DNA of 41,699 bases from an uncultured beta proteobacterium (GTDB lineage Bacteria; Pseudomonadota; Gammaproteobacteria; Burkholderiales; Rhodocyclaceae), in the NCBI GenBank assembly GCA_903848955.1, contig CAINHS010000020.1:1-41699 (forward strand), written 5' to 3'. The number at the start of each line of letters is the position of its first letter. Position 1 is the first letter of the stretch. Shown one piece after another: positions 18,126-26,328 of the stretch. The notes under the pieces are model-generated. The model saw only the letters and a list, made by a program, of their open reading frames with translations, was not told where the DNA came from and made no database searches. The position numbers and the translations under genes were made by a program.

Positions 18126-19240
18126 CCCGGCAAACCTATGCTGCGCGTGGCGATGGCAAACAGGGCATCTATGACGATCACCACGGTGATCGCCGAAACG
18201 ACCGCGGCCGTGGTGTTGCCCGACAGGCTCTCGGTGTTGGGACGCACGCGCAGGCCGAAGTGACAGGCCACCAATGCCACGAACATGCCGAATACCGCGC
18301 CCTTGGCCAGGCCGATCCACAGATTGGCCGCCGGCACCACCTGCGGCAAGGTATGAAAGAAGAAACCATAGGAAATATCCAACTGCATCCGGGCCGACAC
18401 CATGCCGCCGATCAGGGCGATGGCCGTGCTCCACAGCACCAGAAAAGGCAAGGCGATGGTCAGCGCCACCACCTTGGGGAACACCAGCCGCAAGCCGCGC
18501 GGCACGCCCATCGTCGCCAGGGCGTCGACTTCTTCGGTGACGCGCATGACGCCCAGTTGTGCGGTCATCGCCGAACCCGAGCGGCCGGCCACCAGGATCG
18601 CCACCAGCACCGGTCCCAGTTCGCGGACGATGCCGAGACCGATGATATTGACGATAAAAATATCCGCCCCGAACTGCTTGAGCTGCAAGGCCGACAGGTA
18701 GGACAGCACTACGCCGATGAGAAAGCCCACCAGGGCGGTGACAGGCATCGCCCGCACCCCGCTCTTGTACAGGTTGGCGGTAATTTCGCGGCGCGGCCAG
18801 TCCACCGGATTGCGCAGGACATGGGCCAGATTCAATCCGAACTGGCCGACCAGGGCAATGAAATCGAGCAGATGGCGACCGATGCCGATCGTCGCCGAAC
18901 CGAGCGTCATCACGCCATGCAGGGGGGAGCGCGGCAACGTCGTCTGGCGCGGCTCGCGGTCGGCGGTCTCGATCCGCTCGAAGACACGCCAATGCTCCGG
19001 CTTGATCGTCAATTGGCCGGGCAGGACCCGGCCCCAGGCGCGCCACAGCAGCATGGCACCGGCGCTGTCGATCGCCTCGAGCGACTGACAGTCCCATATG
19101 CTGCCGGGATCGACGACGCGACTCAGTTCATCCGCCAGTCCGGCGGCTCGCTGCGAGGTGGTCGCCAGCGTCCAGCGTCCGGAAAGCCTCACGGTACGAC
19201 CGCCTTCGCCGACGATCACTTCAATGCGCGCTGGGGACAT
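18122..19240 (-). CDS. MlaE-family permease with N-terminal STAS (MlaB-like) domain
   Basis: A 372-residue fusion. Residues 1-95 form a STAS-like domain (VRLSGRWTLATTSQ, IWDCQSLEAIDSAGAMLLWRAWG), equivalent to the separate MlaB protein in E. coli. Residues 110-372 are the MlaE permease with about five membrane segments and the family motif VRELGPVLVAILVAGRSGSAMTAQLGVMRVTEEVDALATMG. It is the first gene of the operon permease-ATPase-MCE-lipoprotein. A TATAAT lies 38 bases upstream. The fusion removes the need for an mlaB gene; no periplasmic MlaC gene is present here. Confidence 0.93.
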   Translation of the reverse strand: MSPARIEVIVGEGGRTVRLSGRWTLATTSQRAAGLADELSRVVDPGSIWDCQSLEAIDSAGAMLLWRAWGRVLPGQLTIKPEHWRVFERIETADREPRQTTLPRSPLHGVMTLGSATIGIGRHLLDFIALVGQFGLNLAHVLRNPVDWPRREITANLYKSGVRAMPVTALVGFLIGVVLSYLSALQLKQFGADIFIVNIIGLGIVRELGPVLVAILVAGRSGSAMTAQLGVMRVTEEVDALATMGVPRGLRLVFPKVVALTIALPFLVLWSTAIALIGGMVSARMQLDISYGFFFHTLPQVVPAANLWIGLAKGAVFGMFVALVACHFGLRVRPNTESLSGNTTAAVVSAITVVIVIDALFAIATRSIGLPG

Positions 19241-19278
19241 CTGGCCGGCACCGGTGTGGGCAATATGAAGGAGCCTTG

Positions 19279-19284
19279 ATTATA
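19279..19284 (-). promoter_or_regulatory. -10 box TATAAT upstream of the MCE operon
   Basis: Read on the minus strand this is a perfect TATAAT, 38 bases before the permease ATG. The hexamer 17 bases further upstream (TGTCGT) is a poor -35, and it lies inside the end of the ppx gene. Candidate only. Confidence 0.4.
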
Positions 19285-19307
19285 GCCACGCCTTCACTGC
19301 GACGACA

Positions 19308-20792
19308 TCAGGCGTCGCGGAGTACGCGCAACTCGCCGCCGATGCCGGCCCACTGCAGCGCCTCGTCCTCCAGCGCCGCCGCCGTCAGCGGCAGCGCCTC
19401 CATCCTGGAAGCCCCCAGCCGCAACTCGAAACCGTTGCGCGTAAACCCGACGGCAAGGGCCGGCAAGGGCTGGTCGTCGCGTGACCGGTGCAGCAGCACG
19501 GCGGTGCGCAGGCAGAAAAGCAGGGTCCATTCCGGGGCTTCGCCGCGCAAAGGCTGGGCCCGCTCGAGTTTGCCGCGATGTGCCAGCACCAGCCGCGAAA
19601 GGCGCACCTGATCCTGCCGCGAGAATCCCGGCATATCGGCATTGGCAATGATGTAGGCGCTATGCTTGTGATAGCTCGAATGCGCCACGGAAACCCCGAC
19701 CTCGTGCAGGCGGGCGGCCCAGACAAGGAATTGCGCGTCCATGTGGCCGACCTCGCGGCTCGCCGGAACCATCTGATTGAGCAGACCGAGTGCCGTGTGA
19801 GCGACGCGCGCCGCCTGGCGTCGATCAACTTCGTAGCGCTGCATGAAGCGGTTTGCCGTCGCCTCGCGCAGATCGTCATGATGATAGCGGCCCAGTTGAT
19901 CGTAGAGCACGCCGAGACGCAGGGCGCCTTCGGAAAAAGCCATGCGCTCGAGGCCGAACTCCTTGAATACGGCGGACATGATGGCCAGCCCGCCGGGCAG
20001 CACCAGAACCCGGTCGGCGCGCAAGCCCTGCAGCTTCATGCGCGACACCTCGCCGGCATGCAGGAGTTCGCCGCGCAGTTTCTCCAACCCCTCGCGGGTA
20101 ATGCCGCGATCGGAAAAACCGTTCAGTTCCAGCAGGTCGACGATGGCCTTGGCCGTACCCGACGAACCGATGGCCTCGTCCCAGCCCGTCTGGCGATAAT
20201 CGTGGGCGATGGCCTGCAACTCGCGCCGGGCGGCCAGTTCGGCTTCCTTGAATGAGCGCTTGTCCACCCGCCCTTCCGGAAAGAAACGCAAACTGTAGCT
20301 GACGCAGCCCATGTACAGCGATTCGAGCCGGATCGGATCGATATTCTGGCCGATGATGAATTCGGTTGAGCCGCCGCCGACGTCGACCACCAGCTGGCGC
20401 GTTTGCGGATTGGCCAGGGTATGAGCTACGCCGAGATAGATCAGCCGCGCCTCCTCGCGCCCGGCGATGACTTCGATGGGAAAGCCGAGGGCGGCCTGCG
20501 CCTTCTCCAGAAACTGCTCGGCATTCTTGGCCACGCGAAAGGTGTTGGTGGCCACCGCACGCACCGCGCCCTGATCGAAATCCCGCAGGCGTTCAGCAAA
20601 GCGCGCCAGGGCCTGGATGCCGCGCTGCTGGGCCGCCGCATCAAGCCGCTTGTCCGGGGTCAGGCCGGCGGCAAGCCTGACCACCTCCTTGAGGCCGTCC
20701 AGAGGGTAGACCTGATTATTGACGACGCGCCCGACTTGCAAGCGAAAGCTGTTGGAGCCGAGATCCACAGCGGCGATCAGTTCGTAGGTCAT
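19308..20792 (-). CDS. ppx: Exopolyphosphatase / guanosine pentaphosphatase (Ppx/GppA)
   Basis: A 494-residue protein with the ASKHA-fold phosphate loops AAVDLGSNSFRLQVG (residues 7-21) and VVDVGGGSTEFIIG (about 140-153), followed by the helical C-terminal HD-like domain found in full-length Ppx. It removes terminal phosphate from polyphosphate, and GppA-type members also hydrolyse pppGpp. It is divergent from ppk across a 96-base intergenic region, so synthesis and breakdown of polyphosphate are controlled from one spot. No active-site change is apparent. Confidence 0.95.
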   Translation of the reverse strand: MTYELIAAVDLGSNSFRLQVGRVVNNQVYPLDGLKEVVRLAAGLTPDKRLDAAAQQRGIQALARFAERLRDFDQGAVRAVATNTFRVAKNAEQFLEKAQAALGFPIEVIAGREEARLIYLGVAHTLANPQTRQLVVDVGGGSTEFIIGQNIDPIRLESLYMGCVSYSLRFFPEGRVDKRSFKEAELAARRELQAIAHDYRQTGWDEAIGSSGTAKAIVDLLELNGFSDRGITREGLEKLRGELLHAGEVSRMKLQGLRADRVLVLPGGLAIMSAVFKEFGLERMAFSEGALRLGVLYDQLGRYHHDDLREATANRFMQRYEVDRRQAARVAHTALGLLNQMVPASREVGHMDAQFLVWAARLHEVGVSVAHSSYHKHSAYIIANADMPGFSRQDQVRLSRLVLAHRGKLERAQPLRGEAPEWTLLFCLRTAVLLHRSRDDQPLPALAVGFTRNGFELRLGASRMEALPLTAAALEDEALQWAGIGGELRVLRDA

Positions 20793-20825
20793 GGCACGAT
20801 TCTACCTCCTGCCCGCGTTTGACCC

Positions 20826-20854
20826 GCGTCACACGGCAGTAACAAAACTGACAC
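20826..20854 (+). promoter_or_regulatory. Pho-box-like triple repeat between ppx and ppk
   Basis: Three 7-mers at an exact 11-base period: GCGTCAC (20826-20832), CAGTAAC (20837-20843) and CTGACAC (20848-20854). Each resembles the PhoB half-site CTGTCAC, and PhoB sites are built of such 7-mers at 11-base spacing. It lies 34 bases before the ppk ATG. CATAAT at 20854-20859 directly follows. The similarity is moderate (two or three mismatches per unit). Confidence 0.45.
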
Positions 20855-20888
20855 ATAATTGCCTGTCGAGACTTGCCTGAAAGCTCCC

Positions 20889-22973
20889 ATGCCCTCATCG
20901 CACCGATTTCCCCATGAGCACTTTCTCAACCGCGAATTGTCCCTGCTGGCCTTCAACCGGCGCGTTCTGGCCCAGGTTGCCGACGCTCGCGTGCCCTTGC
21001 TGGAGCGGCTGCGCTTTCTGTGCATCGTCTCCTCCAATCTCGACGAGTTCTTCGAAATACGCGTCGCCGGTCTCAAGGAACAGATCAAACTGGGCAGCCA
21101 CGCCGCCGGCGCCGACGGCATATCGCCGCGTGAGGTCTTCCGCCGCGTTACCGATCAGGCTCATCAACTGATCGCCGAACAGTACGCGCTGCTGAACAGC
21201 GTGATACTTCCGGCGCTGGAGAAGGAAGGCATCGCCTTCTTCCGCCGCAGCCTGTGGAGCGACGAGCAGCGGGCCTGGATACGCGAGTTCTTCGTCAGGG
21301 AAGTGATGCCGGTGCTGACCCCGATCGGACTCGATCCCTCGCATCCATTCCCGCGCGTGCTGAACAAGAGCCTGAACTTTGCCGTCGAACTGGAAGGGAC
21401 TGACGCTTTCGGCCGCAGTTCGGGTACCGCCATCGTCCAGGCGCCACGCGCCCTGCCGCGGGTGATCCAGTTGCCGCGGGAACTTTGCGGCATGGACTAC
21501 GGCTTCGTCTTTCTGTCGTCGGTGCTCCACGCCTACGTCGGCGAACTGTTCTCCGGCATGAACATCCTCGGCTGCTACCAGTTCCGCGTCACGCGCAACT
21601 CGGATCTGTTCGTCGATGACGAAGAAGTCAAGAACCTGCGCATCGCGCTGCAGGGGGAACTGCCGCAGCGCCACTTCGGCGACGCCGTGCGACTGGAAGT
21701 GGCGGACAACTGTTCGGAAACCATGACCGACTTCCTGCTGCAGCAGTTCAGTCTCGAGCGCGGCGACCTCTACCGGGTGCCGGGCATCGTCAACCTGGTG
21801 CGCCTGATGTCGGTGCCCGACCAGGTGCATCGCCCCGACCTGATGTACGCGTCGTTCCAGCCCGGCCTGCCGAAGGAACTGGCCAAGCGCTACGACATTT
21901 TCGCCAGCATCCGCAGGCATGACATCCTGATACATCACCCGTTTCAGTCATTCACCCCGGTCATCCAGCTGTTGCAGCAGGCGGCGGACGACCCGCTGGT
22001 GGTGGCGATCAAGATGACGGTGTATCGCACCGGCACCGACTCGGTGCTGATGGAACATCTGCTGCGCGCGGCAGAGAAGGGCAAGGAAGTCACCGTCGTG
22101 GTCGAACTGATGGCGCGCTTCGACGAGGAAGCCAACCTGTCAATCGCCGCGCGTCTGGAGGAGGTCGGCGCCCACGTGGTGTATGGCGTGGTCGGCTACA
22201 AGACCCACGCCAAGATGCTCATGGTATTGCGGCGGGAGGACCAGGGCTATCGCCGCTACATCCATCTCGGTACCGGCAACTACCATCCGCGCACCACGCG
22301 CTTCTATACCGACTTCGGCCTGCTGACCGCCAATCCGGAAATCGGCAACGACGTCAACGAAGTATTCAAGCAGCTTACCGGCCTGGGCAAGGCCAGCGCG
22401 CTGAAGCACCTGTGGCAGGCGCCGTTTGCGCTGCATTCGAACATGCTGGAGGCGATTCACGCCGAGACCGAAGCGGCACGCGCCGGCAAGCCGGCACGCA
22501 TCATCGCCAAGATGAACTCCCTGCTGGAACCCGAAATCATCACCGCCCTGTACGCAGCCGGCATGGCGGGCGTCCGCATCGACCTGATCGTGCGCGGCGT
22601 CTGCTCGCTGCGCCCCGGAGTGAAGGGCCTGTCGGAGAACATCCGGGTGCGCTCGGTGATCGGCCGCTTTCTCGAGCATCACCGCATTTTCTATTTCCAT
22701 GCCAACGGCAAGCAGAACATCTACCTGTCGAGCGCCGACTGGATGGAACGCAACTTCTTCCGCCGCATCGAAATCAGCTTTCCGGTGCTCGAACCCAGGC
22801 TCAAGCGGCGGGTGCTCAAGGAGGGACTCAAGCCCTACCTCGCCGACAACAGCCAGGCCTGGGAGATGAATAGCAGCGGCGAATACCGCATCAAGCCGAC
22901 GCGACGCCGCCGCGTCTGCGCTCAGGAACTGCTGCTGGCCGACCTCGGCGTCGGCACAATCAACGCAACGTAA
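20889..22973 (+). CDS. ppk: Polyphosphate kinase Ppk1
   Basis: A 694-residue polyphosphate kinase. The N-terminal domain begins FLNRELSLLAFNRRVLAQ, and the catalytic phospholipase-D-like domains contain His440 in GYKTHAKM and His597 in FLEHHRIF, corresponding to E. coli His435 (phosphorylated) and His592 with the same 5-residue offset. SSADWMERN is also conserved. It makes polyphosphate reversibly from ATP. The start MPSSHRFPHEHFLNREL at 20889 fits the family; an upstream TTG in frame is less likely. Its last 14 bases overlap the 3' end of the convergent sppA gene. Confidence 0.97.
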   Translation: MPSSHRFPHEHFLNRELSLLAFNRRVLAQVADARVPLLERLRFLCIVSSNLDEFFEIRVAGLKEQIKLGSHAAGADGISPREVFRRVTDQAHQLIAEQYALLNSVILPALEKEGIAFFRRSLWSDEQRAWIREFFVREVMPVLTPIGLDPSHPFPRVLNKSLNFAVELEGTDAFGRSSGTAIVQAPRALPRVIQLPRELCGMDYGFVFLSSVLHAYVGELFSGMNILGCYQFRVTRNSDLFVDDEEVKNLRIALQGELPQRHFGDAVRLEVADNCSETMTDFLLQQFSLERGDLYRVPGIVNLVRLMSVPDQVHRPDLMYASFQPGLPKELAKRYDIFASIRRHDILIHHPFQSFTPVIQLLQQAADDPLVVAIKMTVYRTGTDSVLMEHLLRAAEKGKEVTVVVELMARFDEEANLSIAARLEEVGAHVVYGVVGYKTHAKMLMVLRREDQGYRRYIHLGTGNYHPRTTRFYTDFGLLTANPEIGNDVNEVFKQLTGLGKASALKHLWQAPFALHSNMLEAIHAETEAARAGKPARIIAKMNSLLEPEIITALYAAGMAGVRIDLIVRGVCSLRPGVKGLSENIRVRSVIGRFLEHHRIFYFHANGKQNIYLSSADWMERNFFRRIEISFPVLEPRLKRRVLKEGLKPYLADNSQAWEMNSSGEYRIKPTRRRRVCAQELLLADLGVGTINAT

Positions 22974-23904
22974 AGCGCGTCAGGACATTCGCCATGCTCT
23001 CGGCCATGTCGGCGCCGAACTGCTTGGCAAACTTCTCGGCAAAATTCTGCTTGACGCTGAAATCGCGCACGTCGCTGGCCTTGAAAACCTCGCGCGCGAC
23101 GCTATCGACGGTGCCGTAGCCGTCGGTCAGGCCAAGCTCGATGCTCTTCGCCCCGCTCCACATCAGTCCGGAAAACATCTCGGGGGTTTCCTTCAGCCGC
23201 TTGCCGCGGCCTTTTCTGACCACGTCGATGAACTGCTGGTGGATCTCTCCCAGCATTTGCTTGGCATGGTCCTTGTGATGCTCGTTCTGCGGCGAGAACG
23301 GATCGAGGAAACCCTTGCTCTCGCCGGCGGTCAGCAGGCGGCGCTCGACACCGAGCTTCTCCATGGTCCCGGTAAAACCGAAGCCGTCCATCAGCACGCC
23401 GATGGATCCGACGATACTGGCCTTGTCCACATAGATCTTGTCCGCCGCCGCAGCGACGTAGTAGCCGCCGGAAGCGCAGACATCCTCGACGACCACGTGC
23501 AGCGGGATTTCCGGATGCGCGGCGCGCAGGCGCCGCATTTCATCGTTGATGATCCCTGACTGTACCGGGCTGCCGCCGGGACTGTTGATGCGCAGGATGA
23601 CCCCCGCCGTATGCTTGTCCTCAAAGGCGGCCTGCAGGCCACTGATGATGTGCTCGGCATTGGCATCGCCCTTGGCCTTGATGACCCCGTTCAGATTCAC
23701 CAGCGCCGTGAATTTCGCGCCTTCGGCCAGTTTTTCGGTCTGCCCCCAGTCAACCACCAGACCGAGGACCACCGCCAGATAGCCGAATCCGAGAAGCTTG
23801 AAAAAAATGCCCCAACGCCGGCCGCGCCGCTGCTCGGCGACGGCTTCGAGCGCAAGCTTTTCCAGAACCTTGCGTTCCCACTGCATATCATTGCTATCCG
23901 ACAC
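22960..23904 (-). CDS. sppA: Signal peptide peptidase SppA-type (S49) membrane protease
   Basis: A 314-residue single-domain S49 protease with a membrane segment at about 32-52. The catalytic serine is Ser145 in CASGGYYVAAAADKIY and the likely catalytic lysine is Lys197 in AGESKGFLDPF. RINSPGGSP (105-113) is the conserved substrate-binding strand. It degrades leftover signal peptides in the inner membrane. This short form is about half of E. coli SppA. It is the last gene of rluC-HAD-Rieske-sppA, and its start overlaps the Rieske gene by 11 bases. Confidence 0.9.
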   Translation of the reverse strand: MSDSNDMQWERKVLEKLALEAVAEQRRGRRWGIFFKLLGFGYLAVVLGLVVDWGQTEKLAEGAKFTALVNLNGVIKAKGDANAEHIISGLQAAFEDKHTAGVILRINSPGGSPVQSGIINDEMRRLRAAHPEIPLHVVVEDVCASGGYYVAAAADKIYVDKASIVGSIGVLMDGFGFTGTMEKLGVERRLLTAGESKGFLDPFSPQNEHHKDHAKQMLGEIHQQFIDVVRKGRGKRLKETPEMFSGLMWSGAKSIELGLTDGYGTVDSVAREVFKASDVRDFSVKQNFAEKFAKQFGADMAESMANVLTRFTLR

Positions 23905-24253
23905 TGTCGCTGCCTTCCTCGATCAAGAAAATTTGTCCGTCAATTTCGGCGACGGGCACCGCCGCCAGCCCCTTGCCGTTGCAGCGCCCGCCGAGGCAGC
24001 GCCCTGAATCCGGGGCATACAAGGCGCCATGAGTAGCGCAAATCAAGTATAAGCCGGAATCGTCGAAGAACTCCCCGGGCCGCCAGTCCAGTTCGACCGG
24101 CTGATGGCCGCAGCGGTTCAGATAGGCATACACCTGTCCGCGAAAACGCACGACGAAGGCCGCCTCGCTGATGCCGCAGCGCTCCACTGCGAAACACACG
24201 CCGGGCCCGCCATCGGCGAGTTCATCGCTGGCGCAGACCGGATGCCGGTTCAA
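23894..24253 (-). CDS. Rieske [2Fe-2S] domain protein
   Basis: A 119-residue single-domain protein. The two cluster-binding boxes are Cys48-x-His50 (NRCGHQPVELDW) and Cys72-x2-His75 (LICATHGALY). It is a soluble ferredoxin-like Rieske protein, possibly an electron carrier, with no known partner oxygenase nearby. Its ATG overlaps the HAD phosphatase stop (ATGA), so it is translationally coupled. The rluC-phosphatase-Rieske-sppA order is a familiar betaproteobacterial arrangement, but the function of this Rieske protein is not established. Confidence 0.88.
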   Translation of the reverse strand: MNRHPVCASDELADGGPGVCFAVERCGISEAAFVVRFRGQVYAYLNRCGHQPVELDWRPGEFFDDSGLYLICATHGALYAPDSGRCLGGRCNGKGLAAVPVAEIDGQIFLIEEGSDSVG

Positions 24254-24906
24254 GCGTGAAGCCGCAGCCAGGCCGCCAGTTGCGCCACGTCGGCGGCGCA
24301 GTACAGAGGGGCATGCGCCTCCAGGCTATGGCGCGGATGCGCGCCATAGGCCACGCCCAGCGCCGCGACGCCGGCGTTCCTGGCCATCAGCAGATCGTGG
24401 GTAGTGTCGCCGATCATGAGCGTCGCCTCCGCCGCCACGCCGAACTCGTCCATCAGTTGCTCGAGCATCTGCGGATGCGGCTTGGAATGACACTCGTCGG
24501 CGCAGCGCGAGGCATGGAAACGCGGCCCCAGACCGCTGACCTCGAAGGCGCGAGCCAGACCCTTGCGCGTCTTGCCGGTGGCAACCGCAAGATGGTGACC
24601 GGCCTGTGTCAGTTCTTCGATCAGTTCCACGGCGCCATCGAACATGCGCAATTCGTGATCGCGCGACAAAAAGTGGTAGCGATAGCGCTCGGCAACTTCG
24701 CTGTATCGCTCGGCCGGCAAGTCCGGCAAAGCAAGGCGCAAGGCATCGATCAGGCCGAGGCCGATGATATGGTTGGCGCGCTCGTCGGAGGGCGGCGGAA
24801 TGCCGAGATCCCGCGCCGCCGCCTGGATGCTGGCGACGATGGCAGCGGTGGAATCCATCAGGGTACCGTCCCAGTCGAATACGATCAATTCAAAACGTCT
24901 GGCCAT
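24250..24906 (-). CDS. HAD-family phosphatase (phosphoglycolate phosphatase-like)
   Basis: A 218-residue HAD hydrolase, subfamily IA. Motif I is FDWDGTLMDS with nucleophile Asp11 and Asp13, motif II is AVATGKTRKG, motif III is around the SKPHP lysine, and motif IV is LMIGDTTHDLLMA. The helical cap follows motif I. It resembles Gph-type phosphatases, but the substrate is not defined. The start at 24906 overlaps the end of rluC by 17 bases; the in-frame extension upstream lies wholly within rluC and is not needed. Confidence 0.88.
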   Translation of the reverse strand: MARRFELIVFDWDGTLMDSTAAIVASIQAAARDLGIPPPSDERANHIIGLGLIDALRLALPDLPAERYSEVAERYRYHFLSRDHELRMFDGAVELIEELTQAGHHLAVATGKTRKGLARAFEVSGLGPRFHASRCADECHSKPHPQMLEQLMDEFGVAAEATLMIGDTTHDLLMARNAGVAALGVAYGAHPRHSLEAHAPLYCAADVAQLAAWLRLHA

Positions 24907-25852
24907 AGTCCCTCTTCTCGTTGCCATCGAGTTTTCCGGTAAAGCTGCGCAGTTCCTCCGGCAGCGGCGATTCGAGTTGCACCGGCACCCCGGAGAGCGG
25001 ATGCGGCAGGGCGAGTCTGGCCGCATGCAGGAACATGCGCCTGAGTCCCGCCTTCTGCAACTCCTTGTTCAAGGGGAAATCCCCGTACTTGTCATCGCCG
25101 GCAATGGGAAAACCGAGGTGAGCCAGGTGCACCCGGATCTGGTGGGTGCGCCCGGTCTTGAGTTCCACCTCGACCAGGCTGAAGTTCTCCCAGCGCGCCA
25201 CCAGACGCACCACCGAGTGCGCCGGCTTGCCCTCGGCATTGACGCTGACGCGTCGTTCGCCCTCCGCCGTCAGATATTTGAGCAAAGGCAGACGCACATG
25301 CTGCAGTTCGTTGCGCCAACGACCCTTGACCAGCGCCAGATAGCGTTTGCCGATGCCGCCGTCGCGAAACTGATCGTGGAGTCTGGTCAGCGCCACGCGT
25401 TTCTTGGCCACGATCAGCAGACCCGAGGTGTCGCGATCAAGGCGATGCGCCAGTTCCAGGAACCTGGCCAGCGGCCGGGCGCGGCGCAATTGCTCGATGA
25501 CGCCGAAGGACACGCCGCTGCCGCCATGTACCGCCACGCCGGCCGGCTTGTCGATCACGATGAGCGCCTCATCCTCCCAGGCAATCTCGAATTCCCTTGC
25601 CGGAACAGCCGCTTGCGACGGCCGCTCGGCGGTTCGCATGGGCGGCACGCGCAAGCGGTCGCCGACCTGGAGCCGGTACTCCGCAGGCACCCTGCCCTTG
25701 TTCACCCGCACCTCGCCGCTGCGCACGATGCGATAGATGTGGCTCTTCGGCACGCCTTTGGCGATGCGCAGCAGAAAATTGTCCAGGCGCTGCCCTTCGG
25801 CCTCCTCGCCAACTTCAAGCCATGTAACCGAATCTTTGCTTAAGTCCTTCAT
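24890..25852 (-). CDS. rluC: 23S rRNA pseudouridine synthase RluC
   Basis: A 320-residue RluA-family enzyme. An S4 RNA-binding domain occupies about 18-70 (RLDNFLLRIAKGVPKSHIYRIVRSGEVRVNKGR in two blocks). The catalytic motif HRLDRDTSG is at 136-144 with Asp139, and the conserved TGRTHQIRVH is further on. It converts uridines 955, 2504 and 2580 of 23S rRNA in E. coli. It is divergent from rne, the same arrangement as in E. coli. The ATG at 25852 is chosen over a TTG two codons earlier. Confidence 0.93.
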   Translation of the reverse strand: MKDLSKDSVTWLEVGEEAEGQRLDNFLLRIAKGVPKSHIYRIVRSGEVRVNKGRVPAEYRLQVGDRLRVPPMRTAERPSQAAVPAREFEIAWEDEALIVIDKPAGVAVHGGSGVSFGVIEQLRRARPLARFLELAHRLDRDTSGLLIVAKKRVALTRLHDQFRDGGIGKRYLALVKGRWRNELQHVRLPLLKYLTAEGERRVSVNAEGKPAHSVVRLVARWENFSLVEVELKTGRTHQIRVHLAHLGFPIAGDDKYGDFPLNKELQKAGLRRMFLHAARLALPHPLSGVPVQLESPLPEELRSFTGKLDGNEKRDYGQTF

Positions 25853-25864
25853 TTGCAATATACT
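25836..25864 (+). promoter_or_regulatory. Sigma70 promoter for rne
   Basis: TTGCTT (25836-25841), a 17-base spacer and TATACT (25859-25864) form a good sigma70 promoter pointing toward rne. The -35 lies inside the first codons of rluC on the other strand. Transcription from here would give a leader of about 455 bases before the rne ATG, as expected for an autoregulated rne. Confidence 0.65.
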
Positions 25865-26328
25865 GAGCGCTTGGTTAGCCGTCCCGTGACGGTGTGCCCG
25901 GCGGCCCGAAGTGGCGTCGGTGGCACGGTTCCCGGGGTGTTGTTGCCGTCCTTGCCGTGTCGCTTGTCAGCGATCAGGTGCAGGGAGGCGACAAGGGCGC
26001 GAAAGCAGCAGAAGACAACCGCCGGATCTCACAACTCCGACCGGTAGCGCGACCAGCCGACCACAGGGTGTTTCGCTCGCCCGAAAGAGCGATACTACTT
26101 GATTGCGCGCAACACACGCACAGATTTGGGCACAGATTGCCGGACGCTGATCATGAGTCAGCGACCGCTTGACCTACGACAAGTTATCAACCCCGTTTGC
26201 CACGATAAATCACAGGCACCATGAACCCGCCGAATCAACCGCAAACCCGAGGCACACCGCCCGCGTCCTGACGCCCGCGATGTGCGACTTGTCGTGCCCT
26301 CCTGCAGTGAATGCGCGCGGGAGCACAC
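25865..26328 (+). promoter_or_regulatory. Long rne 5' leader, probable autoregulatory region
   Basis: These 464 bases have no gene I can support. Candidate structures: CTTGTC/GACAAG (25963-25968 with 25990-25995) and TCGCTC/GAGCGA with an 8-base loop (26073-26078 with 26087-26092). GCACAGATT is present twice, 12 bases apart (26118, 26130). In E. coli, rne also has a long structured leader by which RNase E controls its own mRNA. The matching position next to a divergent rluC suggests the same here; structural similarity to the E. coli hairpins was not tested. Confidence 0.6.

Noticed and set aside
17337-19097. A longer frame that would extend the MlaF-like ATPase upstream by about 324 codons.
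   Set aside because: The extension is the out-of-frame shadow of the MlaE gene; the ATPase has a clean ATG at 18125 overlapping the MlaE stop.
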